From: Muricoccus roseus | GTDB taxonomy: Bacteria > Pseudomonadota > Alphaproteobacteria > Acetobacterales > Acetobacteraceae | Reading direction: 5' to 3' | Length of the DNA stretch: 64,000 bases | NCBI RefSeq assembly: GCF_900141905.1 | Contig: NZ_FQZF01000003.1 | Span: 1 to 64,000 of the forward strand | Part shown: piece by piece, positions 61,033-64,000 of the stretch | Numbering within the stretch: position 1 is the first letter of the stretch | Layout: each line of letters opens with the position of its first letter | Notes under the pieces: model-generated | Told to the model about the DNA's origin: nothing | What the model saw: the letters and a program-made list of their open reading frames with translations, nothing else | The model's database searches: none | Made by a program: the position numbers and the translations under genes

Positions 61033-62751
61033 TCAATCGCCGAGCGCCACCCCGTCCCGGCGCGGGTCGGCCGCGCCCTCCCAGCCGCCGGGGATGCGGC
61101 GGATGAGCTGGAGGCCGGTGTTCATCTCACGCAGCACCGGGTTGTGGCCCATGGCGCGGAGCGGCTCGGCTAGGGCGGCAGCGGCACTTCCCTCCTCCAG
61201 CTCCTCCGCGCCGGACTGGGTGCCGATGCGGGGCCGGGCCGTGGCGCGAAGAGCATCGGAACCCCAGGCCAGGACCTCCACCACCGCGACCGCGACCGAG
61301 TCGATGATGCGCAGCCCGCCCCCCGCGCCGATGAGCAGCTCGGGGCTTCCATCCGGGCCCAGGACGATGGTCGGGGCCATGCTGGTGGCCGGGCGCTTGC
61401 CGCCCTCCATGCGGTTGAAGGCCGGAGCGCCGGGCGGGCCGGGATCGGCGGAGAAGTTGGTCAGGCCGTTGTTCAGCGCGATGCCCGCGGCCATGCGCTC
61501 CGCACCGAAATTCAGGTTGTTGGTGGTGGTGAGGGAGAGGCCGCTGCCGGACGGATCCACGATGACGACCTGGGAGGTTCCGGCCAACGCCAGAGGATCG
61601 GAGGCGGTGGGCAGGGCGCCGCTGCGCTGGAGGGGATTGCCGGGCGCCACCTCCTTCATGGCCCGGCCAGGGCGCAGCGCGGCAGCGCGCCGGTCGAGAT
61701 AGGTCGGGGCCACCAGCTCCCTCGTGGGAACGGGAACGTAATCCGGGTCGCCGAGCCAGCGGCGGCGATCCGCCGTCGCCAGCCGGCTTGCCTCCAGGAT
61801 CAGATGCGCGGCCTCGGCCGAATCCGGGGCGAGGCGGGCGATCCCGAGGCGCTCCATCAGGCCAAGCTGCTGCTGCACGGCCACCCCGCCCGAGGATGGC
61901 GGCGCTGCCGAGCAGATGCGGCGCTGAAAGGCGGTGCTGCAGACGGGGTCGCGCCGTTTGGCCTCGTAGGTCGCCAGATCCTCGGCGGTCATCCATCCCG
62001 GAACCGGCTCGCGCGCCACCGCGTCCAGCACGGCGCGGGCGAGGGGACCGCGATGGAGGGCCTCCGCGCCGCCCTGCGCCAGAAGGCGCAGGGCCTGCGC
62101 CTGGGCAGGGTTGCGGACGAGGCTGCCGACCGGGAGAGGCTCGCCACTCCTAGCGAAGAAGAGGGCGCGGATATCGGGGTCCCGGGCGAGTTGAAGAGGG
62201 CGCGCGGCCAGGATGCGGTGCAGGGTCGGCGGCAGAGGAAAGCCCTGCTCCGCCGCTTGGATGGCAGGGGCGAAGAGGTCGCGCCAGGGCAGCCGCCCGT
62301 GATCGGCATGCACGAGAGCCAGCAGGCGCAGCGTACCGGGCACGCCGACGGCGCGGCCGGAGCGGGTGATGATGGCCGGGCCGACGCGGGTGCCGCCCGG
62401 GTTCTCTGTCAGCCGGGAGGTCGCGGCCGCCGGAGCGGCGGCCAGCCCCTCATAGCCCTGGAGCTGCCGGGTGGCGCCGTCCCAGTGAAGGAGCAGGGCC
62501 CCGCCGAGGAGGCCGGAGGCGTTGGGCTCCACCACCGAGAGCATGGCCTGAACGGCCACGGCGGCATCGGCGGCGCTGCCGCCCGCACGGAGCACATCCA
62601 GGCCCGCCTGGCTCGCGAGCGGATGGGCCGTGGCGACCATCTGCCGCGTGGCACGGGTGGGAGCATCCGCCGCGAGCGCGCCATCACCTGCCGCACCGGC
62701 CATGGCGAGGGCCAGGAGGAGGGCGAGGAGGAGGCGCGGAAGCGAAGCCAT
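61033..62751 (-). CDS. ggt: Gamma-glutamyltransferase family protein
   Basis: A 572-residue secreted Ntn-hydrolase. ATG 62751 gives a signal peptide (MASLPRLLLALLLALAMAGA). The propeptide half has GGSAADAAVAVQAMLSVVEP and GLLGGALLLHW. The autoprocessing Thr lies near residue 392 in ALAGTSQVVIVDPSGSGLSL, where Ser-Gln replaces the usual Thr-His after it. LTTTNNLNFGAERM and LLIGAGGGLRII complete the active site. It would cleave gamma-glutamyl bonds such as in glutathione in the periplasm. Confidence 0.88.
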   Translation of the reverse strand: MASLPRLLLALLLALAMAGAAGDGALAADAPTRATRQMVATAHPLASQAGLDVLRAGGSAADAAVAVQAMLSVVEPNASGLLGGALLLHWDGATRQLQGYEGLAAAPAAATSRLTENPGGTRVGPAIITRSGRAVGVPGTLRLLALVHADHGRLPWRDLFAPAIQAAEQGFPLPPTLHRILAARPLQLARDPDIRALFFARSGEPLPVGSLVRNPAQAQALRLLAQGGAEALHRGPLARAVLDAVAREPVPGWMTAEDLATYEAKRRDPVCSTAFQRRICSAAPPSSGGVAVQQQLGLMERLGIARLAPDSAEAAHLILEASRLATADRRRWLGDPDYVPVPTRELVAPTYLDRRAAALRPGRAMKEVAPGNPLQRSGALPTASDPLALAGTSQVVIVDPSGSGLSLTTTNNLNFGAERMAAGIALNNGLTNFSADPGPPGAPAFNRMEGGKRPATSMAPTIVLGPDGSPELLIGAGGGLRIIDSVAVAVVEVLAWGSDALRATARPRIGTQSGAEELEEGSAAAALAEPLRAMGHNPVLREMNTGLQLIRRIPGGWEGAADPRRDGVALGD

Positions 62752-62825
62752 GGCGCCGCAGCGAAGCACCCCACCTGCGCGGCGTCGATGCCGCAGGGGA
62801 GAAGCCCCTCCCCCCGCGGCCCGCC

Positions 62826-64000
62826 TCAGGTCGTGGTGACGGACTGAACGTTGCCGAAGGCGTCGTAATTGACGGTGTAGGAGTTCCAGGCGAACTGATC
62901 GGCGAGGTCGTAATCCGTTGCCGTCATCCGCCCATCGGCCCAGTGCGAGACAAGATAGTCGATCTGCCCGCTCGATCCGTCGTAATCGACCTCCTGGCGG
63001 TTGCCCGCCCCGTCACGGATCGTCACGTATTCCAGCACGCCCTGCGGATTGAAGAGCATGGAGCGGGACTCGCCCGGCACAGAGAGCGGGGCCGGCCTGT
63101 AGTCCTGCTCGAAGACGTATTTCCGGCCGTCGTCATAGAGGATGGTGACGTTCGGGATGGACTCGGTCGGGCGGTTCGGGAGGCCCGTGAGCTTGTAGGA
63201 GAGGCTGAAGGACGCCCAGTCCTGGGTGTTCGCCACGTCGTAATCCGTGCTCACCTGCCGGCCATCGAGGTTGGACTGAATGACATAGTCCGCCGCGCCG
63301 GAGGCGAGGTCATAGGAGGTCGCGACATACTGGCCCGATGAGTTGGTTTCCAGCCTGTAGGCAAGCCGGCCGGTCGTGCCTTCATAATCCAGGACGGTCG
63401 TCCGCCCGTCCTTGAAGGATGTCACGGAGAAATCGGCGAAGCCTGTCCCGGCGTTGTAGTCCACCGCCTCCTGCCGGTCGGAATAGGCGCGGATCACATA
63501 GTCCAGATGGCCGGTGGCGACGTCGTAGTCGAGATTCTGGCTTAGGACGGCGCCCACAACGGGGTAGGCAAGGGCTTCGTAAACGTAGTCGACGCGGCCC
63601 TGAGCATCGAAGGTCGTCCAGCGTCCCGCCGCCGGGTAGAGCGGGCCCGATACCCCGTTTTGAAGGTGGCGTCGTAGACGATGCTCGTCCCGTCATCCAT
63701 CAGCATCTCGCTGCGCGACGGGAGAGGATCGGAGTCCCGCCGCTCCACATACTGGATCGTGAAACGGGACCAGGGCTGGGTGTTGTCCAGGTCGAAATCC
63801 GTGGCCACCTGCACCCAGTTCCCATGGCCGTAGGTCGAGAGCGCCTTTGTGTACTGGTACTCCACCTGCCTGGCCTCGTTGAGCACATAGGTGGTGCCGG
63901 TGCCGCTCAGGTCGAGCACGTCGTGTTCGACCAGCCGGCCCGACGGATCGTAGTGGCTGACGCGGTGCCCCAGGATCTCGCTGCCGGGGCCGTTGGAGAA
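62826..64000 (-). pseudogene. Tandem-repeat protein with a frameshift, truncated by the window edge
   Basis: A repeat protein read from beyond the right edge. From 64000 to about 63662 one frame gives protein-like sequence (SHYDPSGRLVEHDVLDLSG). It continues after a one-base slip at the TTTT run 63658-63661 into the frame ending at 62826 (RWTTFDAQGRVDYVYEALAY). The repeat unit is 23-24 residues, pattern D-Y-x4-G-x2-D/A-Y-x-hydrophobic-x5-G-R, for example LDYDVATGHLDYVIRAYSD and ATSYDLASGAADYVIQSNLD. It may be a sequencing error, a real broken gene or a programmed shift. Confidence 0.7.

Overview
The window is chromosomal DNA of a very GC-rich, gene-dense bacterium. It looks like an alphaproteobacterium of the Acetobacteraceae, close to Roseomonas. 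That placement is an inference from gene content: orphan Bug/TctC receptors, an HWE histidine kinase, an H-NS/HvrA-type protein, a DUF5872 protein, ubiE-coaBC-dut linkage and a pink-pigment type carotenoid operon. No rRNA, CRISPR array or recognisable transposase is present.

Layout. 1-5.6 kb: a minus-strand acyl-CoA set (HMG-CoA-lyase-like enzyme, class III CoA-transferase, NmrA-like reductase, M28 peptidase, TctC receptor). 5.7-19.5 kb: hemN behind a perfect FNR-type box, a two-component system with an MFS exporter, an HtrA protease with a LprI-like protein, hrpB, an HWE sensor kinase, an aldo/keto reductase and a DsbD-like thiol transporter. 19.5-21.4 kb: a tRNA-Leu(UAA) gene cut in its anticodon loop by a 1.78-kb AT-richer insert that carries its own complete tRNA-Leu(UAA) and a secreted protein. 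21.4-24.9 kb: a hairpin-rich repeat, a soluble chemoreceptor-like protein, an SH3 lipoprotein and a DsbA-like protein. 24.9-32.9 kb: a six-gene operon with a fused HpnC-HpnD squalene synthase, HpnE, two CrtI/CrtN-type desaturases, an acyltransferase and a glycosyltransferase, read here as a squalene-based C30 carotenoid glycosyl-ester pathway. 33-36.4 kb: acyl-CoA dehydrogenase, amine oxidase-like flavoprotein and a histone-like DUF5872 protein. 36.4-41.1 kb: a uronate operon (TRAP transporter, uronate dehydrogenase, aldose epimerase) behind a GntR-type operator. 41.1-47.9 kb: amidase, nitronate-monooxygenase-like protein, pnp, cold-shock protein and small genes. 47.9-56 kb: PEBP, aldose epimerase, alpha/beta hydrolase, an H-NS-like protein, a DUF2272 lipoprotein paired with an unrecognised 623-residue protein, and a second TctC. 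56-62.8 kb: SH3 protein, dsrE, a moeB/thiF-like gene, dut, coaBC, ubiE and ggt. 62.8-64 kb: the 3' end of a repeat protein with a frameshift, running off the window.

The clearest functional units are the carotenoid operon, the uronate operon, the redox/heme genes and the coenzyme block. The most unusual structure is the split tRNA-Leu gene with its compensating tRNA.
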